Below are positions 37,624 through 47,765 of a DNA stretch of 64,000 bases, one piece after another; position 1 is the first letter of the stretch; every line of letters begins with the position of its first letter. The notes beneath the pieces were generated by a model, which saw only the letters and a list, made by a program, of their open reading frames with translations, was not told the DNA's origin and made no database searches. A program made the translations under genes and the position numbers. Source of the DNA: DASQZJ01 sp035638775 (lineage in GTDB: Bacteria > Pseudomonadota > Gammaproteobacteria > UBA5335 > SLRW01); assembly GCA_035638775.1 (NCBI GenBank), contig DASQZJ010000014.1, positions 21,327-85,326 on the forward strand, given 5' to 3'.

Positions 37624-39174
37624 ATGGCAGGCACGGTCGGCGGCATCGGTGACTGGCTCACCCGGCACGCCCACGCCCATCCCGACCGGGAGGCACTGGT
37701 CTACGGCGACACGCGGCTCACCTCGTCGCAGCTGGACGAGCGCGTACGGCGCCTTGCCGACGCGCTGGCCGCACGCGGCGTACGCCAGGGCGACCGCGTC
37801 GCCGCGCTGATGCTCAACAGCAACGCCTTCATCGAGACCCTGTTCGCCTGTGCCCGGCTGGGCGCCATCTTCGTACCCATCAACTTCCGCCTGAGTCCCG
37901 CCGAGATCCGGTACGTACTGGATGATGCCGGGGCCCACCTGGTCGTCTACCACGACCTGTTCGCCGACCTGCTCGCGCCGGCCCGCGAGGGCACGGAGCT
38001 GCTGCACGCGATCCGGGTCAACGAGGGCGCCGCGGCCGTCGCGGCGAGCGACGAGGACTACGAGACCGTGCTGGCCGCGGGGGATCCGGAACGCCCGGCC
38101 GCGCCCGTGGTACAGGACGACGTGCACCTGATGATGTACACCTCCGGGACCACGGGCCGTCCCAAGGGGGCGATGCTGACCCACGGCAACAGCACCTGGA
38201 ACGCCTTCAATCTGCTGCTGCACGGGTCCGCGCTGGGCACCGGGGACACCGTGCTTACCGTGGCGCCGATGTTCCACATCGGCGGGCTCAACGTGCACAC
38301 GCTGCCGGCGATCTACAAGGGCACCCGGGTGGTGCTGGCGGCCAGGTTCGATCCCGCCGCCACCCTCGAGCGGGTCCAGCGCGAGCGCGTGACCACGCTG
38401 TTCCTGGTGCCGGCAATGTGGCTGGCGATCAGCCGGGTCCCCGACTTCGACGAGTATGACCTGTCCTCGCTGCACACCCTGCTCTCCGGCGGTGCGCCCT
38501 GCCCCATCCCGGTGATCGAGTTCTTCCAGGGCCGCGGGCTGCGCTTCCAGGAGGGCTTCGGCATGACCGAGACCGCGCCCAACGCCTCGATCCTCGACAA
38601 CGCCGACGCCGTGCGCAAGCACGGCTCGGTGGGCAAGCCGCTGATGCACATGGAGATGCGCATCGTCGACGAGAGCGACCGCGACGTGGCGGAAGGGGAA
38701 ACGGGCGAGCTCCTGGTGCGCGGCCCCAATGTGTTCGCCGGCTACTGGAACCGACCCGAGGCCACGCGCGAGGCCTTCCGCGGCGGCTGGTTCCATACCG
38801 GGGACCTCGCGCGCCGCGACGACGAGGGGTTCTATTACATCGTGGACCGCAAGAAGGACATGCTCATCTCGGGCGGCGAGAACGTCTACCCGACGGAGGT
38901 CGAGCAGGTGCTGTTCCGCCACCCCGCGGTGCAGGAAGTGGCGGTGGTCGGGATCCCGGACGAGAAGTGGGGCGAGGTGCCGATGGCGATCATCGTCCCG
39001 CGCGAGGCCGGCGCGAGCCTGACGCTGGAGGACGTGCAGGACTTCTGCGCCGGCAAGCTCGCCCGCTTCAAGATTCCCAGGAAAGTGGAGATGGTGGAGC
39101 AGCTGCCGCGCAACGCGGCCGGCAAGGTCCTGAAGCGCGAGCTGCGCAGCCGCTTCGCCCCGTCGGAGAAATGA
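37624..39174 (+). CDS. Acyl-CoA synthetase (AMP-forming)
   Basis: 516 residues. ANL-superfamily ligase that activates a carboxylic acid to its CoA thioester. Motifs: YTSGTTGRPKGAML (ATP loop), GFGMTETAP, GWFHTGDLARRDDEGFYYIVDRKKDMLISGGENVYPTEVE with the hinge and catalytic regions, and NAAGKVLKR with the C-terminal catalytic Lys. Resembles medium/long-chain FadD-like enzymes. First gene of a four-gene run with a carboxylase and an acyl-CoA dehydrogenase, so its substrate is likely the acid that this pathway breaks down. Confidence 0.9.
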   Translation: MAGTVGGIGDWLTRHAHAHPDREALVYGDTRLTSSQLDERVRRLADALAARGVRQGDRVAALMLNSNAFIETLFACARLGAIFVPINFRLSPAEIRYVLDDAGAHLVVYHDLFADLLAPAREGTELLHAIRVNEGAAAVAASDEDYETVLAAGDPERPAAPVVQDDVHLMMYTSGTTGRPKGAMLTHGNSTWNAFNLLLHGSALGTGDTVLTVAPMFHIGGLNVHTLPAIYKGTRVVLAARFDPAATLERVQRERVTTLFLVPAMWLAISRVPDFDEYDLSSLHTLLSGGAPCPIPVIEFFQGRGLRFQEGFGMTETAPNASILDNADAVRKHGSVGKPLMHMEMRIVDESDRDVAEGETGELLVRGPNVFAGYWNRPEATREAFRGGWFHTGDLARRDDEGFYYIVDRKKDMLISGGENVYPTEVEQVLFRHPAVQEVAVVGIPDEKWGEVPMAIIVPREAGASLTLEDVQDFCAGKLARFKIPRKVEMVEQLPRNAAGKVLKRELRSRFAPSEK

Positions 39175-39183
39175 GGCCGTTCC

Positions 39184-40803
39184 ATGCCCGTAATCGAGAG
39201 CCAGATCGACACCGACAGTGAATCCTACCGGAGCAACCGCGAGGCCATGCTGGAGCTGGTCGAGCGCTTTCGCGACCTCGAGCAGCGCGTGCGGGACAAG
39301 TCCAACAGCAAGCGTGAGCGCTTCGAGAAGCGCGGCCAGCTGCTGCCGCGCGAGCGCGTGGCGATGCTGCTGGACAAGGGCTCGCCGTGGCTGGAGATCG
39401 CAACGCTCGCCGGCCTGGGCATGCATGATGACGACGGCGAGAGCGACGTGCTGGGCGGCGGCCTGATCGTCGGCATCGGCTACGTCTCCGGCATGCGCTG
39501 CCTGATCAGCGCCTCCGACAGCGCCATCAAGGGCGGCACGGTCGCTCCCATGGGCCTGAAGAAGTCGCTGCGCGCGCAGGAGATCGCGATCAAGAACAAG
39601 CTGCCGCTGATTCACCTGGTCGAGTCCGGCGGCGCCAACCTGCGCTACCAGTCGGAGATCTTCGTCGAGGGCGGCAAGGGCTTCTACAACCAGGCGCGCA
39701 TGTCGGCCCTGGGCATCCCCCAGATCACGGTGGTGCACGGCTCCTCCACCGCCGGCGGCGCCTACCAGCCGGGGCTGTCCGACTACACCATCATGGTGCG
39801 CGGGCGCGCCAAGGTGTTCCTCGCCGGCCCGCCGCTGCTCAAGGCCGCCACCGGCGAGGTCGCCACGGACGAGGAGCTGGGCGGCGCGGAGATGCACTCG
39901 ACGGTCTCCGGCGTCTCCGAGCACCTGGCCGAGAACGACGCCGACGGCGTGCGCATCGCCCGCGAGATCGCGGCAAAGCTGGGCTGGAACGACCGCCTGC
40001 CGTATCAGCCGCCGCCCGGGTACCGCGAGCCGCGCTACAGCCCGGACGAGCTCGCCGGGGTCGTGCCGGTGGACTATCACAAGCCCTACGACGTGCGCGA
40101 GGTCATCGCCCGCATCGTGGACGATTCCGACTTCCTGGACTTCAAGGCGCTGTACGGGCCGCAGACGGTGTGCGGGCAGGCCGCGATCGAGGGCCATCCC
40201 TGCGGCATCATCGGCAACAACGGGCCCATCGACGCCCAGGGCGCCACCAAGGCGGCCCAGTTCATCCAGCTGATGTGCCAGGCGGGTACGCCCATCCTCT
40301 ACCTGCAGAACACCACCGGCTACATGGTCGGCACCGAGGCCGAGCAGGCCGGCATCGTCAAGCACGGCTCCAAGATGATCCAGGCGGTCGCCAACGCCAC
40401 CGTGCCCCAGATCACCCTGCACATCGGCGCGAGCTTCGGCGCCGGCAACTACGGCATGTGCGGGCGCGCCTACGACCCGCGCTTCATCTTTTCCTGGCCC
40501 AACACGCGCATCGCCGTGATGGGCGGCGAGCAGGCCGCGAAGGTGCTGTCCATCGTCACCGAGGAGAAGCACCGGCGCGAGGGCACGGAGATCGACCGCG
40601 GCAAGCTCCAGGCGATGGAGCAGTTCATCGTCGACCAGTTCGAGCGCGAGTCCCACGCGCTGTTCGGCACCGCGCGCCTGTGGGACGACGGCCTGATCGA
40701 CCCGCGCGACTCGCGCCGCGTGCTGGCCTACACCCTGTCGATCTGCCGCGAGGCCGGGATCCGGCCGCTGAATCCCGTCACCTTCGGCGTCGGCCGGATG
40801 TGA
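39184..40803 (+). CDS. Acyl-CoA carboxylase, carboxyltransferase (beta) subunit
   Basis: 539 residues. Transfers CO2 from carboxybiotin to an acyl-CoA, in the MCC/GCC group (methylcrotonyl-CoA or geranyl-CoA carboxylase). Motifs: GGGLIVGIGYVSG, LVESGGANLRYQSEIFVEGGKGFYNQARMSALGIPQI, SSTAGGAYQPGLSDY, and FGAGNYGMCGRAYDPRFIFSWPN. MCC beta enzymes usually carry PDR(D/E)HFGRIFYNQA in the substrate-binding stretch; here the first part is VEGGKGF, nearer to geranyl-CoA type. Starts 9 bases after the synthetase gene; probably one transcript. Confidence 0.9.
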   Translation: MPVIESQIDTDSESYRSNREAMLELVERFRDLEQRVRDKSNSKRERFEKRGQLLPRERVAMLLDKGSPWLEIATLAGLGMHDDDGESDVLGGGLIVGIGYVSGMRCLISASDSAIKGGTVAPMGLKKSLRAQEIAIKNKLPLIHLVESGGANLRYQSEIFVEGGKGFYNQARMSALGIPQITVVHGSSTAGGAYQPGLSDYTIMVRGRAKVFLAGPPLLKAATGEVATDEELGGAEMHSTVSGVSEHLAENDADGVRIAREIAAKLGWNDRLPYQPPPGYREPRYSPDELAGVVPVDYHKPYDVREVIARIVDDSDFLDFKALYGPQTVCGQAAIEGHPCGIIGNNGPIDAQGATKAAQFIQLMCQAGTPILYLQNTTGYMVGTEAEQAGIVKHGSKMIQAVANATVPQITLHIGASFGAGNYGMCGRAYDPRFIFSWPNTRIAVMGGEQAAKVLSIVTEEKHRREGTEIDRGKLQAMEQFIVDQFERESHALFGTARLWDDGLIDPRDSRRVLAYTLSICREAGIRPLNPVTFGVGRM

Positions 40804-40828
40804 CATAGAAAGCCGAGGAAAGCCCGAG

Positions 40829-41983
<1,155 letters not shown>

Positions 41984-41992
41984 CGCGCGCTT

Positions 41993-43963
41993 ATGACCGA
42001 TTTTTCCACCATCCTGATCGCCAACCGCGGCGAGATCGCCGTGCGCGTCATCCGCAGCGCCCGCGCGCTCGGCTATCGCACCGTCGCCGTCTACTCGGAA
42101 GCCGACCGTGAAGCGCCGCACGTGCGCGCCGCCGACCGCGCGGTCTGCATCGGCCCGCCGCAGGTGGGCATGTCCTACCTGGACATCGAGCGGGTGCTGG
42201 ACGCCGCCCGACGCACCGGCGCGGACGCGGTGCATCCCGGCTACGGCTTCCTCTCGGAGAACGCCGACTTCGCCGCCGCCTGCAACGACGCCGGCGTCGC
42301 CTTCATCGGCCCGCCGCCGGAGGCCATCCGGCTGATGGGCAACAAGGCCGCCGCCAAGCGGCGCATGCTCGATGCCGGTGTGCCCTGTGTGCCGGGCTAC
42401 GAGGGCGAGGCCCAGGATGACGCCCGCCTGCGCGAGGAAGCCGACGCCATCGGCTACCCGGTCATGATCAAGGCGGCGGCCGGCGGCGGCGGCCGCGGCA
42501 TGCGCCGGGTGGATGAGGCGGGAAGCTTCGACGGCGCGCTGCGCTCGGCGCGCTCCGAGGCCCTGAACGCGTTCGGCTCCGACGAGCTGATCCTGGAGAA
42601 GGCGGTGGTCTCGCCGCGGCACGTCGAGATCCAGGTATTCGCGGACACCCGCGGCAACGTCATCCACCTGGGCGAGCGAGACTGCTCGATCCAGCGCCGC
42701 CACCAGAAGGTGATCGAGGAAGCACCGTCGCCGGCGGTGGACTGCCCCCTGCGCCGGCGCATGGGCGAAGCGGCGTGCAAGGCCGCCGCCGCGATCGGCT
42801 ACGTCGGCGCCGGCACGGTGGAGTTCCTGCTGGATGCGGACGGCGAGAGCTTCTACTTCCTGGAGATGAACACGCGGTTGCAGGTCGAGCACCCGGTCAC
42901 CGAGATGATCACCGGCCAGGACCTGGTCACCTGGCAGGTCGACGTGGCGGCGGGCAAGCCGCTGCCGATGGCGCAGGAGGCGCTGGTCCTCGATGGCCAC
43001 GCCATCGAGGCCCGCCTGTACGCGGAGGATCCGTACCGGGAGTTCCTGCCGCAGAGCGGCCCGGTACACCTGTGGCGAGCGCCCGGCGGACCGGGGGTAC
43101 GGGTGGACGCCGGCATGGCGACCGGCTTCGAGGTCAGCCCCTTCTACGACCCGATGATCGCCAAGATCGTGGCCCACGGCCGCGACCGCGACGAGGCCCG
43201 GCGGCGCCTGCGCGAGGCGCTGGCGGACACGGTGATCCTGGGACCGGGGACCAACCGCCGCTTCCTGATCGACTGCCTCGACCACGAGGTATTCGCGGAC
43301 GGCAGGGCCACGACGGCGTTCATCCCCGAGCATTTCCCGGCGGAGACGCTCACCCGCCCCGTACCCGGCGAGCCTGTCTGGGCCCTCGCGGCCGCCGTGC
43401 TCTATCGCCTGGCCAGCCGGCCGCCGCAGCCGATGCTGCGCGACTGGGCCAGCACCGGCTCGACCACCCGCCCCATGCGCCTGGAATGCGACGAGCGACA
43501 GGTCGCGGTCCACATCACGGCGGCCGGGCCGGACCGCTACCGCGTAACGCCCGGCGGGGAATCGTTCGAGGTCACGCTGGAAGCCCTGGAAGACGGGCGG
43601 GTGCGCTACGGCGTGGACGGCAACGAGGCCGCGGCCGCCTGGACCGTGGCGGGCGACACGCTGTACCTGGCCCTGCCCGACACGGACGCCGCCTTCCGGG
43701 ACGTGCTGCTCGAAAAGGCCGCGGGCCTGGACCGGGCGGGCGGCGACGGCACCGTCCGCGCGCCCATGAACGGCTCCGTCGTCGCCGTCCATGTCGAGCC
43801 CGGCACCCGCGTCACCCGCGGCCAACCCCTGGTGGTGCTGGAAGCGATGAAGATCGAGCACGAGCTCACCGCCCCGCTGGACGGGGTCGTCGAGGCCGTC
43901 AATGTTCGGGAGGGGGACCAGGTGGCGACCAGGAAGGTGTTGGTAGAGATCGGGGACGAATAG
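41993..43963 (+). CDS. Acyl-CoA carboxylase, biotin-containing alpha subunit
   Basis: 656 residues. Biotin carboxylase fused to a C-terminal biotinyl domain. Motifs: ILIANRGEIAVRVIRSAR, HPGYGFLSENADFA, IKAAAGGGGRGMR, EMNTRLQVEHPVTEMI, and LEAMKIEHELTAP with the biotinylated Lys620. Pairs with the carboxyltransferase gene upstream as the alpha-beta holoenzyme. Last gene of the run; its stop is followed directly by the long-loop inverted repeat. Distinct from accC, which lacks the fused biotin domain. Confidence 0.92.
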   Translation: MTDFSTILIANRGEIAVRVIRSARALGYRTVAVYSEADREAPHVRAADRAVCIGPPQVGMSYLDIERVLDAARRTGADAVHPGYGFLSENADFAAACNDAGVAFIGPPPEAIRLMGNKAAAKRRMLDAGVPCVPGYEGEAQDDARLREEADAIGYPVMIKAAAGGGGRGMRRVDEAGSFDGALRSARSEALNAFGSDELILEKAVVSPRHVEIQVFADTRGNVIHLGERDCSIQRRHQKVIEEAPSPAVDCPLRRRMGEAACKAAAAIGYVGAGTVEFLLDADGESFYFLEMNTRLQVEHPVTEMITGQDLVTWQVDVAAGKPLPMAQEALVLDGHAIEARLYAEDPYREFLPQSGPVHLWRAPGGPGVRVDAGMATGFEVSPFYDPMIAKIVAHGRDRDEARRRLREALADTVILGPGTNRRFLIDCLDHEVFADGRATTAFIPEHFPAETLTRPVPGEPVWALAAAVLYRLASRPPQPMLRDWASTGSTTRPMRLECDERQVAVHITAAGPDRYRVTPGGESFEVTLEALEDGRVRYGVDGNEAAAAWTVAGDTLYLALPDTDAAFRDVLLEKAAGLDRAGGDGTVRAPMNGSVVAVHVEPGTRVTRGQPLVVLEAMKIEHELTAPLDGVVEAVNVREGDQVATRKVLVEIGDE

Positions 43964-43985
43964 TTCTTATAGATCTTATAGTTAT

Positions 43986-44140
43986 TAAGCTTTTAAGTTG
44001 TTAAGGGGGACCGGGGCGGATTCCGGCGCTGGCGTTCCGCGGGATTCCGTGTGCAGAGTCGTTCCGGGCAAGAATCTCGTGGACCGGAGGTGCACGATCC
44101 GGGTCCGAAGCGAAGTAAGCCTTAACAACTTAACAACTTG
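43986..44140. repeat. Second AT-rich long-loop inverted repeat between convergent genes
   Basis: A perfect 14-bp core (43993-44006 with 44120-44133, TTAAGTTGTTAAGG and its complement) extends to 21-bp imperfect arms (43986-44006 and 44120-44140). The loop is 113 bases and GC-rich. The arm sequence (TTAAG units) and the geometry match the element at 17721-17911. A direct repeat of CTTATAG precedes it (near 43965-43980). Confidence 0.75.
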
Positions 44141-44154
44141 AAACCGACCCCGCC

Positions 44155-45018
44155 TCAGGCCCCCCGCTTCGCCTCCCTCGCCAGCGTCCCGGTCCGGTAG
44201 TCCGCGAGCGCCTGCGCGATCTCCTCCCGGGTGTTCATCACGAACGGACCGTACTGGACCACCGGCTCGCCCAGGGGCTTCGCCGCAAGCAGCAGGAAGC
44301 GGGCACCGTGGTCACCGGCGGTGACCTCGACCAGGTCCCCGTCGCCCAGCAGGCCCGCCGATCCGGACGGTAGCCCGCGTCCCGTTCCGCCTGCGCCCAC
44401 CGCGGCTTCGCCGTCCCACATGTACAGGAAGGCATTGTGACCGGCCGGAATCTCCTGGCGCAGCATGGCGCCGGCGTCGAGGGCCACATCCAGGAACAGC
44501 GGCTCGGTGCTGACGCCGTGCACCGCTCCCGTGAGCTCCCGCCAGGCGCCGGCGATGATCCTGGCGCGGCCGCCATCGAAAGTCGCTTCGGGGATCCCCT
44601 CCGGCGGGATGTCCCGGTAGGAGGGCGCTTTCATCTTCTCGCGCGCCGGCAGGTTGATCCAGAGCTGGAAGCCGTGCATGCGCCCGGACTCCTGCTGCGG
44701 CATCTCGGAGTGAATGATGCCGGCGGCGGCGGTCATCCACTGCACGCCGCCGCTGCGCAGGTCGCCGCGGTTGCCGAGGTGGTCCTCGTGCAGCATGTGG
44801 CCCTCGAGCATGTAGGTGACCGTCTCGAAGCCCCGGTGCGGATGCGGCGGGAACCCGGCGAGGTAGTCATCCGGGTCGTCGGAGGCGAACTCGTCCAGCA
44901 TCAGGAACGGATCGAGTCGCGCTCCGTCCGACTGGCCGAGGCTCCGCCGGAGCCGGACGCCGGCGCCATCCGACGTGGCCATGCCGGTCACCACGCGTGC
45001 GAGCTCGCGAGTCTTCAT
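44155..45018 (-). CDS. Pirin-family protein
   Basis: 287 residues. Bicupin fold: DPDDYLAGFPPHPHRGFETVTYMLEGHMLHEDHLGNRG and MTAAAGIIHSEMP contain the usual metal ligands (His, His, His, Glu). Bacterial pirins act as quercetin dioxygenases or as regulators of pyruvate dehydrogenase and other metabolism. Stop is convergent with the carboxylase alpha gene. Followed by a nucleotidase-like gene on the same strand. Confidence 0.9.
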   Translation of the reverse strand: MKTRELARVVTGMATSDGAGVRLRRSLGQSDGARLDPFLMLDEFASDDPDDYLAGFPPHPHRGFETVTYMLEGHMLHEDHLGNRGDLRSGGVQWMTAAAGIIHSEMPQQESGRMHGFQLWINLPAREKMKAPSYRDIPPEGIPEATFDGGRARIIAGAWRELTGAVHGVSTEPLFLDVALDAGAMLRQEIPAGHNAFLYMWDGEAAVGAGGTGRGLPSGSAGLLGDGDLVEVTAGDHGARFLLLAAKPLGEPVVQYGPFVMNTREEIAQALADYRTGTLAREAKRGA

Positions 45019-45081
45019 GGACTGCCTCCAGGGGGAACGCCGCCGGATCCATTCTACACCCGGCGGGCACCGCCGGAGCGA

Positions 45082-45672
45082 TCAGCTCCGGCCGTCGATA
45101 TGACTGCCCACCAGGGTCTCGATCTCCGCCCAGGAATCGGCCCGCGGGCCGGGCAGCTGCCGGTTGGTGGAGTTGCTCACCACGATGGTGTGGTGCCCGC
45201 CCCGGCGCAACGCCCCGATGTTGGCGGGGCTGTCCTCGAGGTAGAGGTCGGCTCCGACGGCCCCCTTGTCGCGCATGAAGCACAGGTCCCAGTACGGGAT
45301 GCCGTGGCGCTCGAGCCATTCCACGGTCTGTTCGACCGCCTCCTGGTGAAACCACGGGATGTAGAGCCGGTGGGTGATGATCCGGATGCGCACGTCGCCG
45401 CGGGCCGAGATCCGCCGCAGCGCCGGCGGTGCGCCGGGCATGGGCGGAAGCCTGCGGAACAGCTCCCGGTGCTTGACCGCGAAACGGTGCAGCGCTTCGT
45501 AGCCGCCACAGGCTTCCAGGCCCCATTCCCGGAATCCGTAGCTGACCTCGTCGGTCAGCTGCGATATCCCGACCCCGAGCCACTCGGCGGCGATCGGGCG
45601 CAGGCCGCCCACGAAGTCGGCCACTACGCCGTCCAGGTCGACGCCCAGCACGAATTGCTCTCGGTCAGCCAT
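45082..45672 (-). CDS. 5'-nucleotidase-like HAD protein
   Basis: 196 residues, HAD fold with the nucleophile motif VLGVDLDGVVADF (first Asp), IRIITHR (motif II) and LYLEDSPANIGAL (motif IV-like). Resembles the small 5'(3')-deoxyribonucleotidase group (NT5C). Substrate not certain. Start chosen at MADREQF, with GGGGTGG 6 bases upstream. Followed on the minus strand by pirin (63-base gap); divergent from the GntR gene. Confidence 0.78.
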   Translation of the reverse strand: MADREQFVLGVDLDGVVADFVGGLRPIAAEWLGVGISQLTDEVSYGFREWGLEACGGYEALHRFAVKHRELFRRLPPMPGAPPALRRISARGDVRIRIITHRLYIPWFHQEAVEQTVEWLERHGIPYWDLCFMRDKGAVGADLYLEDSPANIGALRRGGHHTIVVSNSTNRQLPGPRADSWAEIETLVGSHIDGRS

Positions 45673-45739
45673 CGCACCACCCCGCCGTGACAGGCTCACA
45701 CTACCCGGCGCCGAGTCGCACCGGCAAGCCGGCGGGGAC

Positions 45740-45788
45740 TTGCCGCCCGGGCGTCGTGGCGGTACACTTTCCTCAGTTGTCGGACAAC
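45740..45788 (+). promoter_or_regulatory. Promoter and GntR operator of the regulator/LrgAB operon
   Basis: -35 TTGCCG (45740-45745), 17 bases, -10 TACACT (45763-45768). Eight bases further, GTTGTC-G-GACAAC (45776-45788) is a perfect palindrome of the TTGTCxGACAA kind, the operator class of FadR/FCD-type GntR regulators. Binding there would block the gene's own transcription start region, 8 bases before the start codon. Confidence 0.75.
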
Positions 45789-45795
45789 ATATGAG

Positions 45796-46539
45796 ATGAC
45801 GATGACCGTCCACGATTTGCACGCACACCCCCGGTTCGACAGTCTCCCGCGGCGCCCGCGCCTGTCCCAGGAAGTTGCCCGCCGGATCAGCGAGCGCATC
45901 CGCGCCGAAGGGCTGGCGCCCGGGGACCAGTTGCCCACCGAGAGCCGCCTGGTCGAGGAGTTCGGGGTCAGCCGCAGCGTGGTTCGCGAAGCCGTCGCGC
46001 ACCTGCGCTCGGAAGGGCTGGTGGAGGCGCACCAGGGCAAGGGCGTATTCGTCACAGACCCGGCCCGGCGCAAGGTGTTCAGGCTGGACGCGAACGCGTC
46101 CGGCCGTGCCCGGGACCTGCTGGCCATCTTCGAGCTGCGCCGCGAGGTCGAGACCGGCGCCGCCGGGCTGGCCGCGCGGCGCGCCGACGAGGCACAGCGC
46201 GAGCGCCTTCGGGACCTGGTCGCCGCGATGGCCGCAACCCAGGACGAGGCGACCTCGGCGGAGCTCGATATCGCGTTCCACGGCACCATCGCCGAGGCGA
46301 CCGGGAACGCCTGCTACCGCGACTTCACCCAGTACCTCGACCGGCAGCTGCGCCTGGCGATCGAAGCCGCGCGCAAGCAGGCCGCCCTCGCCCCGGAACA
46401 GGCCGCCCGCATACTCGCCGAGCACCGCGCCGTCTGCGACGCGATCGTGAGCGGTCGCCCGAACAAGGCGCGCAAGGCGATGCGCGCACACCTGGACAAC
46501 GTCGTGCAACGGCTGGGGCTGGAGGAAGCAGCGCGATGA
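45796..46539 (+). CDS. GntR-family (FadR/FCD) transcriptional regulator
   Basis: 247 residues. Winged helix LPTESRLVEEFGVSRSVVREAVAHLRSEGLVEAHQGKGVFV, then an all-helical FCD ligand domain (AGLAARRADEAQ, AFHGTIAEATGNACY, EHRAVCDAIVSG) with the usual Asp/His metal ligands. FCD regulators typically sense small organic acids such as pyruvate, lactate or glycolate. A second in-frame ATG lies two codons later. Its stop overlaps the LrgA-type gene by 4 bases, so it should control this membrane pair. Confidence 0.9.
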   Translation: MTMTVHDLHAHPRFDSLPRRPRLSQEVARRISERIRAEGLAPGDQLPTESRLVEEFGVSRSVVREAVAHLRSEGLVEAHQGKGVFVTDPARRKVFRLDANASGRARDLLAIFELRREVETGAAGLAARRADEAQRERLRDLVAAMAATQDEATSAELDIAFHGTIAEATGNACYRDFTQYLDRQLRLAIEAARKQAALAPEQAARILAEHRAVCDAIVSGRPNKARKAMRAHLDNVVQRLGLEEAAR

Positions 46540-46919
46540 CCGGTGCCTTCACCCTGCTGCTGGTCTTCCAGCTGGGCGGCATGGCGGTGACCCGCCTGAC
46601 GGGCGCGCCGGTGCCCGGGACGGTGGTCGGGTTCCTGCTGCTGTTCCTGGGGCTGATCGCCGTTGGCGGACCGGGGCGGCGGCTCCACCGGGCGGCGTCG
46701 ACCCTGCTCGATAACCTGGCCCTGCTGTTCGTGCCCGTGGCCGTCGGGGTGGTCAACCAGCTGCCGCTGCTGGCGCGCGACTGGGGCCCCCTTGCGCTTG
46801 CGCTGGTGGTCAGCCAGGTCCTCGGCATGATTGCCACCGCGCTCACCATGAAGCTCCTGATGTCGCTCATCCGGCGACGGCCGGCCCGCGGGGCCGTACC
46901 CGAAACCTCCAACGCCTGA
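46536..46919 (+). CDS. LrgA/CidA-family membrane protein
   Basis: 127 residues, about four transmembrane segments, with the conserved LTGAPVPGTVVGFLLLFLGL and ALLFVPVAVGVV motifs. Family members were first described as holin-like or antiholin-like modulators of murein hydrolase; close relatives act as pyruvate transport subunits (PftA/LrgA) and, in plants, as half of the plastid glycolate/glycerate transporter PLGG1. Translationally coupled to the GntR gene (ATGA overlap); the LrgB-type gene follows after 10 bases. Confidence 0.85.
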   Translation: MTGAFTLLLVFQLGGMAVTRLTGAPVPGTVVGFLLLFLGLIAVGGPGRRLHRAASTLLDNLALLFVPVAVGVVNQLPLLARDWGPLALALVVSQVLGMIATALTMKLLMSLIRRRPARGAVPETSNA

Positions 46920-46929
46920 CGCCCCGACA

Positions 46930-47640
46930 ATGATCGAGCAACTGCTGCACGCCCCCGCCTTCTGGCTGGCGGCCACGCTGGGCATCTATCTCGGCGCGAC
47001 CCGGCTCTTCCTGGCGTCGCGTCGGTTCGCCCTGCTCAATCCGGTGCTGCTCACGGTGACGCTGCTTGCCATCCTGCTCTGGCTTACCGGTACGCCCTAC
47101 GCGCGGTACGAGTCGGGGGCGCACCTGGTGGGATTCCTGCTGGGTCCGGCCACGGTCGCCCTGGCGATTCCGCTCTACCAGAGCCGGGACCTGCTGCGTC
47201 GCACCTGGCTGCCGCTGGCCGGCGGGCTCGTCGCCGGATCACTGGTGACGGTGCTCTCGGTGGTCGCGATCGGCCACTGGCTCGGCCTGTCGCGGCCGGT
47301 GCTGCTCGCGCTCGCTCCCAAGGCGGTCACCACCCCGATCGCCCTCGGCATCACGGCGAAGCTCGGCGGTGCGACCTCCCTGGTCGCCGTGTTCACCGTC
47401 GTCACCGGGGTTACCGGGGCCACCATCGGTCTCGCGATGCTGCGCCTGATCCGCGTCCACGACGACGAGACCGCCGGCTTCGCCATGGGTCTCTCCGGCT
47501 CCGGGATCGGCACCGCCCGGGCTTTCGAGGAAAGCGAGCGAATGGGCGCTTTCGGCGGGCTGGCGGTGGGCCTGAACGGCCTGTTCACGGCCGTCGTCCT
47601 GCCACTGCTGATGCACTGGCACCTGCTGCCTCTGCGCTGA
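46930..47640 (+). CDS. LrgB/CidB-family membrane protein
   Basis: 236 residues, six or seven transmembrane segments; motifs LLGPATVALAIPLYQ and LAPKAVTTPIALGITAKLGG match the LrgB family (PLGG1 homologues). Probably forms a transporter or regulator with the LrgA-type protein encoded just upstream. The FCD regulator fits an organic-acid (pyruvate, glycolate or similar) cargo, but this is inferred. Confidence 0.87.
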   Translation: MIEQLLHAPAFWLAATLGIYLGATRLFLASRRFALLNPVLLTVTLLAILLWLTGTPYARYESGAHLVGFLLGPATVALAIPLYQSRDLLRRTWLPLAGGLVAGSLVTVLSVVAIGHWLGLSRPVLLALAPKAVTTPIALGITAKLGGATSLVAVFTVVTGVTGATIGLAMLRLIRVHDDETAGFAMGLSGSGIGTARAFEESERMGAFGGLAVGLNGLFTAVVLPLLMHWHLLPLR

Positions 47641-47765
47641 ACCGAACCCGCCCCGCCAGCGACTCATTCCGAACGATGGTGCCGGCCCGCGGTCGTAAAA
47701 ATACGAAGCATGTGCAACCAGGGCGGGCGCTGACGGCCCGCCGGAGGGGGGAAGGAGGAATCATC

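Noticed and set aside
37351..40806. A 1151-codon minus-strand frame opposite the synthetase and carboxyltransferase genes
   Set aside because: No family resemblance; composition of antisense shadow. The plus-strand genes are clearly real.
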